Positions 34,358 through 42,666 of a stretch of 64,000 bases of DNA are shown piece by piece. A program made the position numbers and the translations under genes. Under the pieces are notes generated by a model. That model made no database searches. It saw nothing but the letters and a program-made list of their open reading frames with translations, and was not told the origin of the DNA. Source of the stretch: Caulobacter sp. 602-1 (GTDB taxonomy: Bacteria; Pseudomonadota; Alphaproteobacteria; Caulobacterales; Caulobacteraceae); the NCBI RefSeq assembly GCF_003931565.1, contig NZ_RRYI01000004.1:248001-312000 (forward strand), given 5' to 3'. Position 1 is the stretch's first letter, and every line of letters starts with the position of its first letter.

Positions 34358-35128
34358 ATGAGCAATCTCGCCGCCGTCGCCGCTGCTGCTGCGATGATGA
34401 CCCTCGCCGCCGTTCCGGCGATGGCCCAGACCGAAAAGCAGACTTCCATCGTCCTCGTCCACGGCGCCTTCGTCGACGCCTCCGGCTGGAAGCCCGTCTA
34501 CGATCAGCTGACCAAGGCCGGCTACGAAGTTCTAATGGTCCAGAACCCGACCATCACCCTCGACGGCGACGCGGCCGCGACCGAGCAGGTCATCGCCGCG
34601 GCCAAGCATCCGGTCGTGCTGGTCGGACACTCCTACGGCGGCGCGGTGGTCACCCAGGCCGGCGCCAACCCCAAGGTCCGCAGCGTCGTTTACATCGCCG
34701 CCTTCGCCCCGGATGTCGGCGAGACCGTGCTACAGCTGGCCAGCGCCGAAACGCCCGGTGAACCCCACGCGCCGCTGCTGCCGCCCAACAACGGCTTCCT
34801 GATGGTTGATCAGGCCAAGTTCCCGGCCGCGTTCGCCGCCGGCGTCGATCCCTCGCTCACGCACTTCATGGCCGCCTCGCAGGTCCCCTGGGGACTGGGC
34901 GCGGTACAGACCAAGCTCACCCAGGCTGCCTGGAAGGACCGCCCGACCTACTTCATGGTCACCACGAAAGACTTCATGGTCCCGCCAAGCTCGCAGCGCA
35001 TGATGGCCAAGCGGGCCAACGCCATCACCACCGAGATCGACAGCCCCCACGCGGTGATGCTCGCCCATCCCCGCGAGGTCGTGGCGTTCATCGAAAAGGC
35101 CGCCGAAGGCGTCAAGGCGGCGAAGTAA
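34358..35128 (+). CDS. Exported alpha/beta hydrolase (EstC/MES-like)
   Basis: A 256-residue paralogue of the hydrolase at 24893, with the same H-G-A-F-V-D-A-S-G-W and G-H-S-Y-G-G-A motifs and final S-P-H-A-V-M-L-A-H-P, but with a signal peptide (residues 1-23, A-M-A). AGGAGA precedes the ATG at 34358. Having one cytosolic and one exported copy in the same region suggests action on a shared compound on both sides of the inner membrane. That is inference. Confidence 0.9.
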   Translation: MSNLAAVAAAAAMMTLAAVPAMAQTEKQTSIVLVHGAFVDASGWKPVYDQLTKAGYEVLMVQNPTITLDGDAAATEQVIAAAKHPVVLVGHSYGGAVVTQAGANPKVRSVVYIAAFAPDVGETVLQLASAETPGEPHAPLLPPNNGFLMVDQAKFPAAFAAGVDPSLTHFMAASQVPWGLGAVQTKLTQAAWKDRPTYFMVTTKDFMVPPSSQRMMAKRANAITTEIDSPHAVMLAHPREVVAFIEKAAEGVKAAK

Positions 35129-35344
35129 CCCTCTCATCGGTCGCGGCCGGAGGCGTGGATCGCCTTCGTGCCGCGTCTTGATGTTTTTGCATGCGCGCTT
35201 GGCGAGAAAATGCCGGGAGTTCGCGCGAGTTGATGTCGGCTTTTCACCAAGCTTGCGCCTGAATCTCTGAGCGTTACGGGCAAAGATCATCATCGAGTGC
35301 GCCCTAGGGTGGAAATCGACTCCTTGGTGGTTAAACATTGTTCT

Positions 35345-35872
35345 ATGGCGGGCGGAGGCTCAGAAGCAGATCGCGATGAACCAGGACCAGACCGGTTCCG
35401 TGACTTGCGCGGGGCCCTGGTCGCCTGGTTCCGACGCCGCGTTTCAGACCCTTCCGAAGCCGAGGATCTCGCCCAGGAGAGTTTCCTCAGGATCTCTCAG
35501 CGCGCGCGGCCTGACTCGCTCCTTCACTTCGAGGCCTACCTCTTTCGTACGGCCCGCAGTGTGCTGGCCGATCGCCATCGTCGTCGCGCCGTGCGCCGCG
35601 CCGACGCCCATTTTGGCTTGGATGGCCAGCTTGAGCCCACCGACGGAACCGACGCCCTGCGCATCCTTCTGGCGCGCGAGCAATTGCAAAAGGTGTCGAC
35701 CGTGTTGACAAACTTGCCCGAGCGTACGCGGCTGGTCTTCGTGCTCTCGCGTTTTGAAGGCCTGCGCTACGCCGAGATCGCCAAGCGGCTGAACATCTCC
35801 GTCAGCGCGGTTCAGAAACACATGCTTCGCGCGATCGAAGCCTTGGTCTTGGATGGGACGGATTTGCTGTGA
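35345..35872 (+). CDS. ECF sigma factor (FecI-like)
   Basis: A 175-residue ECF sigma factor with region 2 (A-E-D-L-A-Q-E-S-F-L-R and Y-L-F-R-T-A-R-S-V) and region 4 (L-P-E-R-T-R-L-V-F-V-L-S-R-F ... I-S-V-S-A-V-Q-K-H). The ATG at 35345 is preferred over earlier in-frame starts. The stop overlaps the FecR gene start (GTGA), a typical coupled sigma/anti-sigma pair. The nearest STN transducer is the receptor at 30566. Confidence 0.93.
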   Translation: MAGGGSEADRDEPGPDRFRDLRGALVAWFRRRVSDPSEAEDLAQESFLRISQRARPDSLLHFEAYLFRTARSVLADRHRRRAVRRADAHFGLDGQLEPTDGTDALRILLAREQLQKVSTVLTNLPERTRLVFVLSRFEGLRYAEIAKRLNISVSAVQKHMLRAIEALVLDGTDLL

Positions 35873-36912
35873 ACGAGCAGGCTCCCTCGGACGCCGAACT
35901 CGAACGGCTCGGACCGCACCGCGCCGCGGCCCTCTGGCTCGAGCGCCTGCAGCGCGACGTCGGCGAGCGCGATGGAGCCCGGTTCCAGAAGTGGCACGAC
36001 GCCAGCCCCGCCCACAGCGCGGCTTGGTCGCGGGCGACGGCGATGTGGAACGCCCTGGACGACGCCAACACCCCCGACCTCGTCGCCATGCGCCGCGAGG
36101 CTCTGACCTATCGGCCAAGGTCCAGGACGCCGGCCTGGGCGCCGTACGCCCTGGCCGCCTCCATTGTCGTGGCCGTGGGGCTGGCCGGACTCGCGGCTTG
36201 GCGGCCTCTCAGCCAACAAGACGGCCGGCCGGGGGCCAGCACTGCGCCGCTCGCCGACGCCGGCGGCCATTACGCCACGGCGGTGGGCCAGCGCTCCACG
36301 GTCGCCCTGGCCGACGGCAGCAAGGTCATGCTCGATAGCGACAGCGCCGTCGACGTGACCTATGGCGCGGGTCAAAGAGTGGCGCGGCTGGTGCGCGGCC
36401 AGGCTTATTTCGAGGTCGCCCATGACGGCGTCCACCCCTTCCGGGTCGGCGCCGGCGACCGCGTCGTCACGGTCCTGGGGACGCGCTTCAATATCCGGCT
36501 CTCCAGCGCCGAGACCCGGATCGTACTGGCCGAGGGATCCATCGGGGTGCGCCGCGGCGCCGATCCGGCGCATCCGCAGGGCCCTGAGACGGCGCGCCTT
36601 GCGCCAGGCCAGGCGCTCGTCGTTCGTCCAGGGCGAGCCGACCTGGTTGTTCGCGTCGACGCCGATCGGCAGCTGAGCTGGCGCGAGGGCTTCGTGCAGT
36701 TCGACGACGAACCGCTGTCGGTCGCGGTGGAGCAGATGAACCGGTCTTCCGAAACCAAGCTGATCCTTGGCGACCCCGCCTTGGGAGACCTTCGGGTGAG
36801 CGGCGGCTTCAAGGCCGGCGACATCGAAGGCTTCGCCGAAACCCTTTCGGCGATCTATCCGGTCCGTGTCCTAGCCGATGGACGGGGGGACAGGACGATC
36901 GTTCGCCGCTGA
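35869..36912 (+). CDS. FecR-type anti-sigma regulator
   Basis: A 347-residue FecR protein. It has an N-terminal DUF4880-like region with the W-x-x-R/K-x-H-D-A-S-P-A-H pattern, a membrane segment at about residues 88-108, and a periplasmic FecR domain (G-Q-R-S-T-V-A-L-A-D-G-S ... G-Q-A-Y-F-E-V-A-H ... V-L-G-T-R-F-N-I-R). The start is a GTG overlapping the sigma factor stop. Relays a signal from an STN receptor to the sigma factor. Unlike classic fecIRA loci, a receptor is not directly downstream. Confidence 0.93.
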   Translation: MNEQAPSDAELERLGPHRAAALWLERLQRDVGERDGARFQKWHDASPAHSAAWSRATAMWNALDDANTPDLVAMRREALTYRPRSRTPAWAPYALAASIVVAVGLAGLAAWRPLSQQDGRPGASTAPLADAGGHYATAVGQRSTVALADGSKVMLDSDSAVDVTYGAGQRVARLVRGQAYFEVAHDGVHPFRVGAGDRVVTVLGTRFNIRLSSAETRIVLAEGSIGVRRGADPAHPQGPETARLAPGQALVVRPGRADLVVRVDADRQLSWREGFVQFDDEPLSVAVEQMNRSSETKLILGDPALGDLRVSGGFKAGDIEGFAETLSAIYPVRVLADGRGDRTIVRR

Positions 36913-36993
36913 GCCGTCGCCGGCCACGCGCTCCTGGAGAACCGCGTTCGTCGATGTGTTGTAGATTCTCGACGGCGCTGCGTCTGTGCATCC

Positions 36994-37575
36994 ATGGCGC
37001 ATGTTCGGGAGGACGCTATGGGCGCGAGTTTGGAGATCCAGGCGTTTTGCGAGCCGCATGACACGGGCGCCCCCGAACCCGATCCTGCCGACGCGACGGC
37101 GCGATCCATCCGGTTTGGTGAATTCGAGATTGTCCCGGCGGCCCGCGCCCTGGTGCGCAACGGCGTATCGATCGAGATCGGCAGTCGCGCCTTTGACATC
37201 CTGATGGTCTTGCTCGCGGCGCGAGGCCGGATCGTCTGCAAGGAACGCCTGATCCGAGAAGTCTGGCCGACCACGACCGTGGTGGACAGCAATCTCAAGG
37301 TTCAGTTGAGCCTGTTACGCCGGGTCCTGGGGACCGAACGCTGGCGCATTAAGACCGTCTCCGGACGAGGCTATCTCATCGTCGTCGACGAGGCCGCCGA
37401 GCTTGCTCCCTTCGAAAGTCGAGAGCCCGGCGCCGCGGCGGGCGAGGGGCCGCTCATCATCGTGATCGAGGCCCAACCCGGCACGCGAGAACTGATGGCC
37501 CAGGCGATCCTCGACCTGACGCGCAGCTTCTTCGCGGAAGGAGGCCCTTCCGCTCCGGTTTCGGCCGTTCCCTGA
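36994..37575 (+). CDS. Orphan winged-helix (ToxR/OmpR-type) DNA-binding protein C
   Basis: A 193-residue protein with a trans_reg_C winged helix at about residues 35-130 (I-G-S-R-A-F-D-I-L-M, C-K-E-R-L-I-R-E-V-W-P, D-S-N-L-K-V-Q-L-S-L-L-R-R, V-S-G-R-G-Y-L-I) and a C-terminal tail without a known domain. The start may instead be the ATG at 37018. It has no receiver and no membrane segment. Third member of the orphan group; a candidate for recognising the direct-repeat operators. Confidence 0.83.
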   Translation: MAHVREDAMGASLEIQAFCEPHDTGAPEPDPADATARSIRFGEFEIVPAARALVRNGVSIEIGSRAFDILMVLLAARGRIVCKERLIREVWPTTTVVDSNLKVQLSLLRRVLGTERWRIKTVSGRGYLIVVDEAAELAPFESREPGAAAGEGPLIIVIEAQPGTRELMAQAILDLTRSFFAEGGPSAPVSAVP

Positions 37576-37621
37576 TCCGCCGGGGGGCTCGCTAAAGGAC
37601 CTGCGGGGGAACGCGCGACGG

Positions 37622-38971
37622 TCAGGGCGCGGACTGCGCGCGCAGCTTGGCGACGTCCTTGGCCGTCAGGCTCGAGGCCTTGGCGCCAAACCGCGCGGTC
37701 ACATAGTTGGACACCGCGGCGATCTCCGCGTCACTATAGGCGCGGGCGAAAGCCGGCATCGATAGCGACGGCGCGGGCCGTTGGACGCCGCTCAACACGG
37801 CCAGCGCCACGTTGGCGGCGGCCGCGTCGTTGACCGAGCGCGCGCCTACTAAGGTCGCGTCGGGCGTGATCAGGCTCTGACCCGACCAGCCGTGACAACT
37901 GACGCAGGCCCCCTCGAACATCTGCTTGCCCAAGGCCGCGCCGAGCGGGGCGGCCGTCGCCATCGTCCGGTGCGAGTCGGCGGCCGGGGCTGTCTTGACC
38001 GCCGCCTGTCGGCGGTCGCGGACAGGCGGAATGGCGCGCAGATAGGCGACCATGGCGTCGATGTCGCCGGGGCTCAGCTTGCTGAGGCTCAGGTCGATAG
38101 CCTCGGCCATTGGGCCGCCGGCCGAACCGCGCCCTACCGTATGGCCGCGCCGCAGGTAGTCGGCGATCTGCGCGTCGGTCCAGTCGCCCAGCCCTGCGGT
38201 TCGGTCCTGGGTGATGTTGTAGGCCCGCCAGCCGTCGACGACCCCGCCAGCGAACTTTCGCCGGTTATCGAGCGCCTGGGCGAGGTTGCGCGGCGTATGG
38301 CAGTCGCCGCAGTGGCCTAGCGCCTCAACCAGATAGGCGCCGCGATTCCATTGCGGCGACCGTTCGGGTAGGGGCGCAAAGCGCCGATCCGAATTGTAGA
38401 ACAGCGACCAGAAGCCCATCAGCCAGCGTTGATCGAACGGGAACTTCATCCGGTTCGGCGGGGAGGGTGCGTGGCGGGGCGGCAAGCTGAAGAGGTAGGC
38501 CCGAATGGCCTTGACGTCCTCGTCGGCGATCAGCGTGTAGGACTCGTAAGGGAAGGCCGGATAGAGCCGCTGTCCGTTCCTGGCGATCCCCTTGTGCAGC
38601 GCGCGCAGGAAGTCCGCGTCGCTCCAGGCGCCGATGCCCGTCTCGACATCGGCGGTGATATTGGGGGCGTAGAGCGTGCCGAACGGCGTGATGAACGCCC
38701 GCCCGCCCGCATAGGGCGTTCCGCCGGTGGCCGTGTGGCAGGCCTCGCAGTCGGCGGCCTCGGTCAGGTACTTGCCGCGCGCGACCAAGCTCGCGCCGGC
38801 CAGCTCGGCGGGGACCCCGACCGGCGAGGGGCCGCGATAATCGGCCAGGGCGACAGCGCCGTCGCCCGCGAAGTCCATGGCGCGCGGCGGCAGCATCCAC
38901 CAGGCCAGGGCCCCGCCCAGCGCGACGAGGGCCGCGGCGGCCCCCGCCAGAAGTCGCCGCCGGCCGGTCAT
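37622..38971 (-). CDS. Triheme cytochrome c (membrane dehydrogenase subunit)
   Basis: A 449-residue membrane-anchored periplasmic cytochrome with an N-terminal hydrophobic anchor (residues 6-27) and three CxxCH heme sites (C-E-A-C-H, C-G-D-C-H, C-V-S-C-H), as in the cytochrome subunit of alcohol, gluconate and aldehyde dehydrogenases. Its start overlaps the end of the molybdenum hydroxylase large subunit gene by 4 bases, so it is the electron acceptor of that enzyme and passes electrons to the respiratory chain. Confidence 0.93.
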   Translation of the reverse strand: MTGRRRLLAGAAAALVALGGALAWWMLPPRAMDFAGDGAVALADYRGPSPVGVPAELAGASLVARGKYLTEAADCEACHTATGGTPYAGGRAFITPFGTLYAPNITADVETGIGAWSDADFLRALHKGIARNGQRLYPAFPYESYTLIADEDVKAIRAYLFSLPPRHAPSPPNRMKFPFDQRWLMGFWSLFYNSDRRFAPLPERSPQWNRGAYLVEALGHCGDCHTPRNLAQALDNRRKFAGGVVDGWRAYNITQDRTAGLGDWTDAQIADYLRRGHTVGRGSAGGPMAEAIDLSLSKLSPGDIDAMVAYLRAIPPVRDRRQAAVKTAPAADSHRTMATAAPLGAALGKQMFEGACVSCHGWSGQSLITPDATLVGARSVNDAAAANVALAVLSGVQRPAPSLSMPAFARAYSDAEIAAVSNYVTARFGAKASSLTAKDVAKLRAQSAP

Positions 38972-41151
38972 AGGCGGACGCCCTTGGCGATAGCCTTGGC
39001 CTTCACCGGCATCTGGCGGAGCGCTACGCCCGTGGCCGCATAGACAGCGTTGCGAAGCGCCGCCACCGAGGCTGTCGTGCCGGTCTCACCAATGCCGCCG
39101 GGCGCCTCGCCGCTCGGGATCAGATGGACCTCGATCGGCGGCGTCTGGTCGATGCGCAAGGCGCGATAGTCGTGGAAGTTCGATTGCTGGACACGGCCGT
39201 CCTTGAGCGTGATCTCCCCATAGAGCCCCGCGCTCAAGCCATAGATGAGCCCGCCTTGCAATTGGGCGATCACCGAGTTGGGATTGATGACCACGCCGGC
39301 GTCGACGCAACTGGTGACCCGGCGCAGGCGCACCTCGCCGTGATCGTCCACCGCCACCTCGACAACGGTGGCGATGAAGCTGCCGAACGCGCCTTGCACC
39401 GCCACGCCGCGCCCGCACCGCGCCGGCAGGGGCTGGTCCCAGCCGGACTTCTCGCGCGCCAGGGCGAGGGCCGATCGCAGCCGCGGCGCCCTGTCCAGAT
39501 GGGCCAGGCGAAAAGCGATGGGATCCTGGCGCGCGCGACGCGCCAGCTCCTCGATGAAGCTCTCGATGGCGAAAACATTGTTGTTGGGACCAACCCCGCG
39601 CCACCAGCCGGTGTGGATGCCGGGCGGCTCCTCGCGCACGAACTCCACGCGCGCGTCGGCGATGTTGTAGGGCATGTCCCTGGCGCTATCGACGCCGTCG
39701 GGGTCGATGCCGGCCTTGTACGCCACCGGCGCATAGCGCGCGGCGATCGCCGAGCCTGTGACGCGGTGTTTCCAGGCCGTGATGCGGCCCTTGCGCACCC
39801 GGGCCCAGAGGATGTCGTGATAGGCGGGCCGGTAATAGTCCTGGCGTACGTCCTCCTCGCGCGTCCACACCACCTTGACCGGTCCCTTAACCTGCATGGC
39901 GATACGCGCGGCCCAACCGGCCATGTCGGCTTCCAGGCGCCGACCGAAGCCGCCGCCGATCAGGTGCTGGTTGATCTTGACCTTCTCGATCGGCACACTC
40001 GTCGTTTCGGCGACGATGGCCCGCACGCGGGTCATGACCTGGGTGCCGATCCATACCTCGACGCCGTCGGCCCGAACGTCCACGGTGCAGTTCAGAGGCT
40101 CCATGCAGGTATGGGCCAGGAGGGGCATCTCGTATTCGGCCGTGAACGCTCGCCCCGGCCCCTTGGCCAAGGCCGTCTCGGCGTCGCCATCATCGCGGGC
40201 GATCGCGCCGGTGCGGCGACTGGCCTCGCGCAGCCGCCGCCAGATGAGATCGGTGTCGACCCGCGCGTTGGGACCATCGTCCCAGACGATGTCCAAGGCG
40301 TCCAAGCCGCGCTTGGCCGCCCACATGTGATCGCCCACGACCGCCACCACATCTTCCAGCACCACCACTTGGCGCACGCCGGGGGTCGCCAGGGCCGGGG
40401 CGGGATCGACTCGCGCCACCCGCCCGCCGAGCACGGGGCTGATGCGCAAGGTTGCGAACTTCACCCCCTCGGGCAGGGCGTCGATGCCGTACCGGGCCTT
40501 GCCGTCGGTCTTGGTGGGCGTGTCGAGGCGGCGAAGCGGCTTGCCGATCAGGCGGAAGTCGCGGGGGGACTTCACAGACGGCGCCGACGGCGGGGATAGG
40601 GTGGCCGCATGCGCCGCCAGCGCGCCATAGGTTAGCCGCCGGCCGCTGGCTGGGTGGATGACCACGCCGGCCTCGGTTCGCAGCGCCTGGGGCGGCGCGC
40701 CCCACCGCTCGGCGGCCGCCTTGACCAGGCAGGCCCGGGCCCGCGCCCCGGCCTGGCGCATGGGCGTCCAGAAGGCGCGCACGGACGAGGATCCCCCCGT
40801 GATCTGCTCTCCCAGCAGCGGGTTTCCGTAGAGACGGCCGTTCTCGGGCGCGTGGGCCACCGAGACGCGTGACCAGTCGGCGTCGAGTTCCTCGGCCAGG
40901 ACCATGGCCAGCGCCGTATAGATGCCCTGACCCATCTCGACCTGTGGAATGATCAGGGTCACCGCGCCGTCGCGATCGATGCGGATGAAGGCGTTGAAGG
41001 CGCTGTCGGCGTCTTGGGCCTGGACCGATCGGCCCAGCGGCGCGTGGAAGCCGAGAAGGAAGGCGCCGCTCGCCGCGGCGCCGAGCACGGCGCGGCGCGT
41101 AGCCTTCGGAGCGGATGATGGGGGGCGGCGCGGCGCGAGCGGGGTCACCAT
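38968..41151 (-). CDS. Molybdenum hydroxylase large subunit (IorB/aldehyde oxidase-like)
   Basis: A 727-residue molybdopterin-binding subunit of the isoquinoline 1-oxidoreductase or aldehyde dehydrogenase type. A Tat signal is visible (T-R-R-A-V-L-G, residues 18-42), with family motifs Q-V-E-M-G-Q-G, G-G-G-F-G-R-R and the late G-E-x-P-x-G-I-G-E-T segment (catalytic Glu). It forms a periplasmic enzyme with the 2Fe-2S subunit (1-base overlap) and the triheme cytochrome (4-base overlap). Substrate class is an aldehyde or N-heteroaromatic; which one cannot be read here. Confidence 0.93.
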   Translation of the reverse strand: MVTPLAPRRPPSSAPKATRRAVLGAAASGAFLLGFHAPLGRSVQAQDADSAFNAFIRIDRDGAVTLIIPQVEMGQGIYTALAMVLAEELDADWSRVSVAHAPENGRLYGNPLLGEQITGGSSSVRAFWTPMRQAGARARACLVKAAAERWGAPPQALRTEAGVVIHPASGRRLTYGALAAHAATLSPPSAPSVKSPRDFRLIGKPLRRLDTPTKTDGKARYGIDALPEGVKFATLRISPVLGGRVARVDPAPALATPGVRQVVVLEDVVAVVGDHMWAAKRGLDALDIVWDDGPNARVDTDLIWRRLREASRRTGAIARDDGDAETALAKGPGRAFTAEYEMPLLAHTCMEPLNCTVDVRADGVEVWIGTQVMTRVRAIVAETTSVPIEKVKINQHLIGGGFGRRLEADMAGWAARIAMQVKGPVKVVWTREEDVRQDYYRPAYHDILWARVRKGRITAWKHRVTGSAIAARYAPVAYKAGIDPDGVDSARDMPYNIADARVEFVREEPPGIHTGWWRGVGPNNNVFAIESFIEELARRARQDPIAFRLAHLDRAPRLRSALALAREKSGWDQPLPARCGRGVAVQGAFGSFIATVVEVAVDDHGEVRLRRVTSCVDAGVVINPNSVIAQLQGGLIYGLSAGLYGEITLKDGRVQQSNFHDYRALRIDQTPPIEVHLIPSGEAPGGIGETGTTASVAALRNAVYAATGVALRQMPVKAKAIAKGVRL

Positions 41152-41606
41152 CAGACCTCAGCGGCCGCGTGCTTGATCGCCTGGCGTACGCGAACATAGG
41201 TGCCGCATCGACACAGGTTGCCGGCCATGGCCGCGTCGATGTCGCTGTCGTCGGGAACGGGGGTTTGGTTGAGCAACGCCGTGGCGGCCATGATCTGCCC
41301 GGACTGGCAGTAGCCGCACTGGATAACCTCCAGGTCGAGCCAGGCTTTCTGGATCTTGGCGCCATTGGGCTGCTCGCCGATCGCCTCGATGGTCACCACC
41401 TCGCGCTGCCCGACAGCGCCGATCGGCAAGACGCAGGATCGAACCGGCTTGCCCGCGACATGGACGGTGCACACCCCGCATTGGGCGACGCCACAGCCAA
41501 ATTTCGTACCGGTCAGGCCTAGCACGTCGCGCAAGACCCAGAGGAGGGGCGTGTCGGCCGTGACGTCGGCGTGCTTGATCTCGCCGTTGACCTTGATCGT
41601 CATCAT
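41151..41606 (-). CDS. 2Fe-2S subunit of molybdenum hydroxylase (IorA-like)
   Basis: A 151-residue ferredoxin-like subunit with two 2Fe-2S sites: C-G-V-A-Q-C-G-V-C ... C in the N-terminal domain and C-G-Y-C ... C-R-C in the C-terminal domain. I place the start at the ATG at 41606 (or 41603); the frame extends further upstream but overlaps the hlyD-like gene end and the operator. It lacks its own export signal and is presumably co-exported with the Tat-tagged large subunit. First gene of the operon, with a direct-repeat operator 60 bp upstream. Confidence 0.93.
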   Translation of the reverse strand: MMTIKVNGEIKHADVTADTPLLWVLRDVLGLTGTKFGCGVAQCGVCTVHVAGKPVRSCVLPIGAVGQREVVTIEAIGEQPNGAKIQKAWLDLEVIQCGYCQSGQIMAATALLNQTPVPDDSDIDAAMAGNLCRCGTYVRVRQAIKHAAAEV

Positions 41607-41666
41607 TGCGCTGACCTCTCCCGTCGGACGACGTCTTGACGATACGAGTTCGCGCTCGCGGCGCGG

Positions 41667-41695
41667 GGTAAAAGAGGTCAATTCCCGTAAAGCGG
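41667..41695 (+). promoter_or_regulatory. Direct-repeat operator before molybdenum hydroxylase operon
   Basis: Plus-strand units GGTCAATTCC (41676) and CGTAAAGCGG (41686), preceded by GGTAAAAGA at 9-bp spacing. It begins 60 bp before the small-subunit ATG on the opposite strand and overlaps the 3' end of the efflux hlyD-like gene. Confidence 0.6.
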
Positions 41696-42457
41696 TCGAG
41701 CCCGCTGGAGCCGGACCGAGGCCGTGCGCCCGGCGATCGGGCGCAGGTCCCCGGGCGTCTCGTCTATCGCGATGCGGACCGTCACGCGCTGGACGGGGCG
41801 CACCCAGGAAAGGCCTGGGCGCGCCTGGTCTTTCCCGGCCTCCTGGGTCTGGGCGGCCAGGCTCTCGACATGTCCCCAGAGCGGGCGCGGTTCGCCCAAC
41901 ACGTCGATGCGCGCGGTGTCGCCGACCTTGATCGCCCTCAGCTTGGTCTCCTCGAAGGGGGCCATGACATGAAAGCTGTCGACCGCCACCAACGTGAACT
42001 GAGCCTCGCCGCGCGAGGTCCAGCGACCAGGGCGCAGGGTGAGTCCCTCGACATAGCCATCGACGGGCGCGCGCACGCTCGAACGTTCGAAATCAAGTTG
42101 CGCCAGCGTGCGCTCGGCCAGGGCCAGACGCAGCTGCGCCGCGGCGCGCGGCCCACGCTCGAGACGCGCGCGGGCGACCTCGGCCCTCGCGCGCTCCAGC
42201 CGGGCGCCATAGCGTTCGCGGTCGACCAAGAACAGCACCGCGCCGGCCCGAACGAACTGATTGTCGGTCACCAGCACCCGCGTGACCAGGCCGGGTGCGT
42301 CGGTCGAGACCGGGACGCTGTCGGCGGCGAGCCGCGCCTCGCGCGTCCAGGGCTCGCCCCCATAGCGCCGCCAGAGAAGCGTGATCGCGGCTATCGCGGC
42401 GATGGCCAGGACGAGGGTGAGCAGCACCCGGCATAGGTTGCTGTTGACGCGCCTCAT
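41678..42457 (-). CDS. Membrane fusion protein (HlyD/AaeA-like)
   Basis: A 259-residue periplasmic adaptor: one N-terminal membrane segment (about residues 8-27), then biotinyl-lipoyl halves flanking a hairpin (T-D-A-P-G-L-V-T-R-V and R-A-P-V-D-G-Y-V-E-G-L) and a beta-barrel domain. The ATG at 42457 overlaps the DUF1656 gene end by 4 bases. Part of an AaeA-AaeX-AaeB-like efflux system, which in E. coli exports aromatic carboxylic acids. Confidence 0.92.
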   Translation of the reverse strand: MRRVNSNLCRVLLTLVLAIAAIAAITLLWRRYGGEPWTREARLAADSVPVSTDAPGLVTRVLVTDNQFVRAGAVLFLVDRERYGARLERARAEVARARLERGPRAAAQLRLALAERTLAQLDFERSSVRAPVDGYVEGLTLRPGRWTSRGEAQFTLVAVDSFHVMAPFEETKLRAIKVGDTARIDVLGEPRPLWGHVESLAAQTQEAGKDQARPGLSWVRPVQRVTVRIAIDETPGDLRPIAGRTASVRLQRARPLYGN

Positions 42458-42666
42458 GGACGCCAATGACCGCTGAGAGCGGTGTCGAAGGCCGCGACCA
42501 GGACACAGAAGAGCGAGAGTTCGACCAGCGGCCGACGCCATAGCCAGCGATAGGCGCCCAGGCGCGCCAAGGCGGCCGACAGCGCCAGGCTCGCCGCGAG
42601 CCCGAGCCCCACGCTGAGCGGCAGGGGCGAGACGATGACGTCGCCGAGGATCCATCCCGCCTTCAT
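42454..42666 (-). CDS. DUF1656 small membrane protein (AaeX-like)
   Basis: A 70-residue protein with two membrane segments (about residues 10-33 and 46-62), the length and layout of DUF1656 (AaeX). It lies between the FUSC and membrane-fusion genes with 4-base ATGA overlaps at both ends, a typical arrangement for this efflux family. Precise role unknown. Confidence 0.88.
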   Translation of the reverse strand: MKAGWILGDVIVSPLPLSVGLGLAASLALSAALARLGAYRWLWRRPLVELSLFCVLVAAFDTALSGHWRP

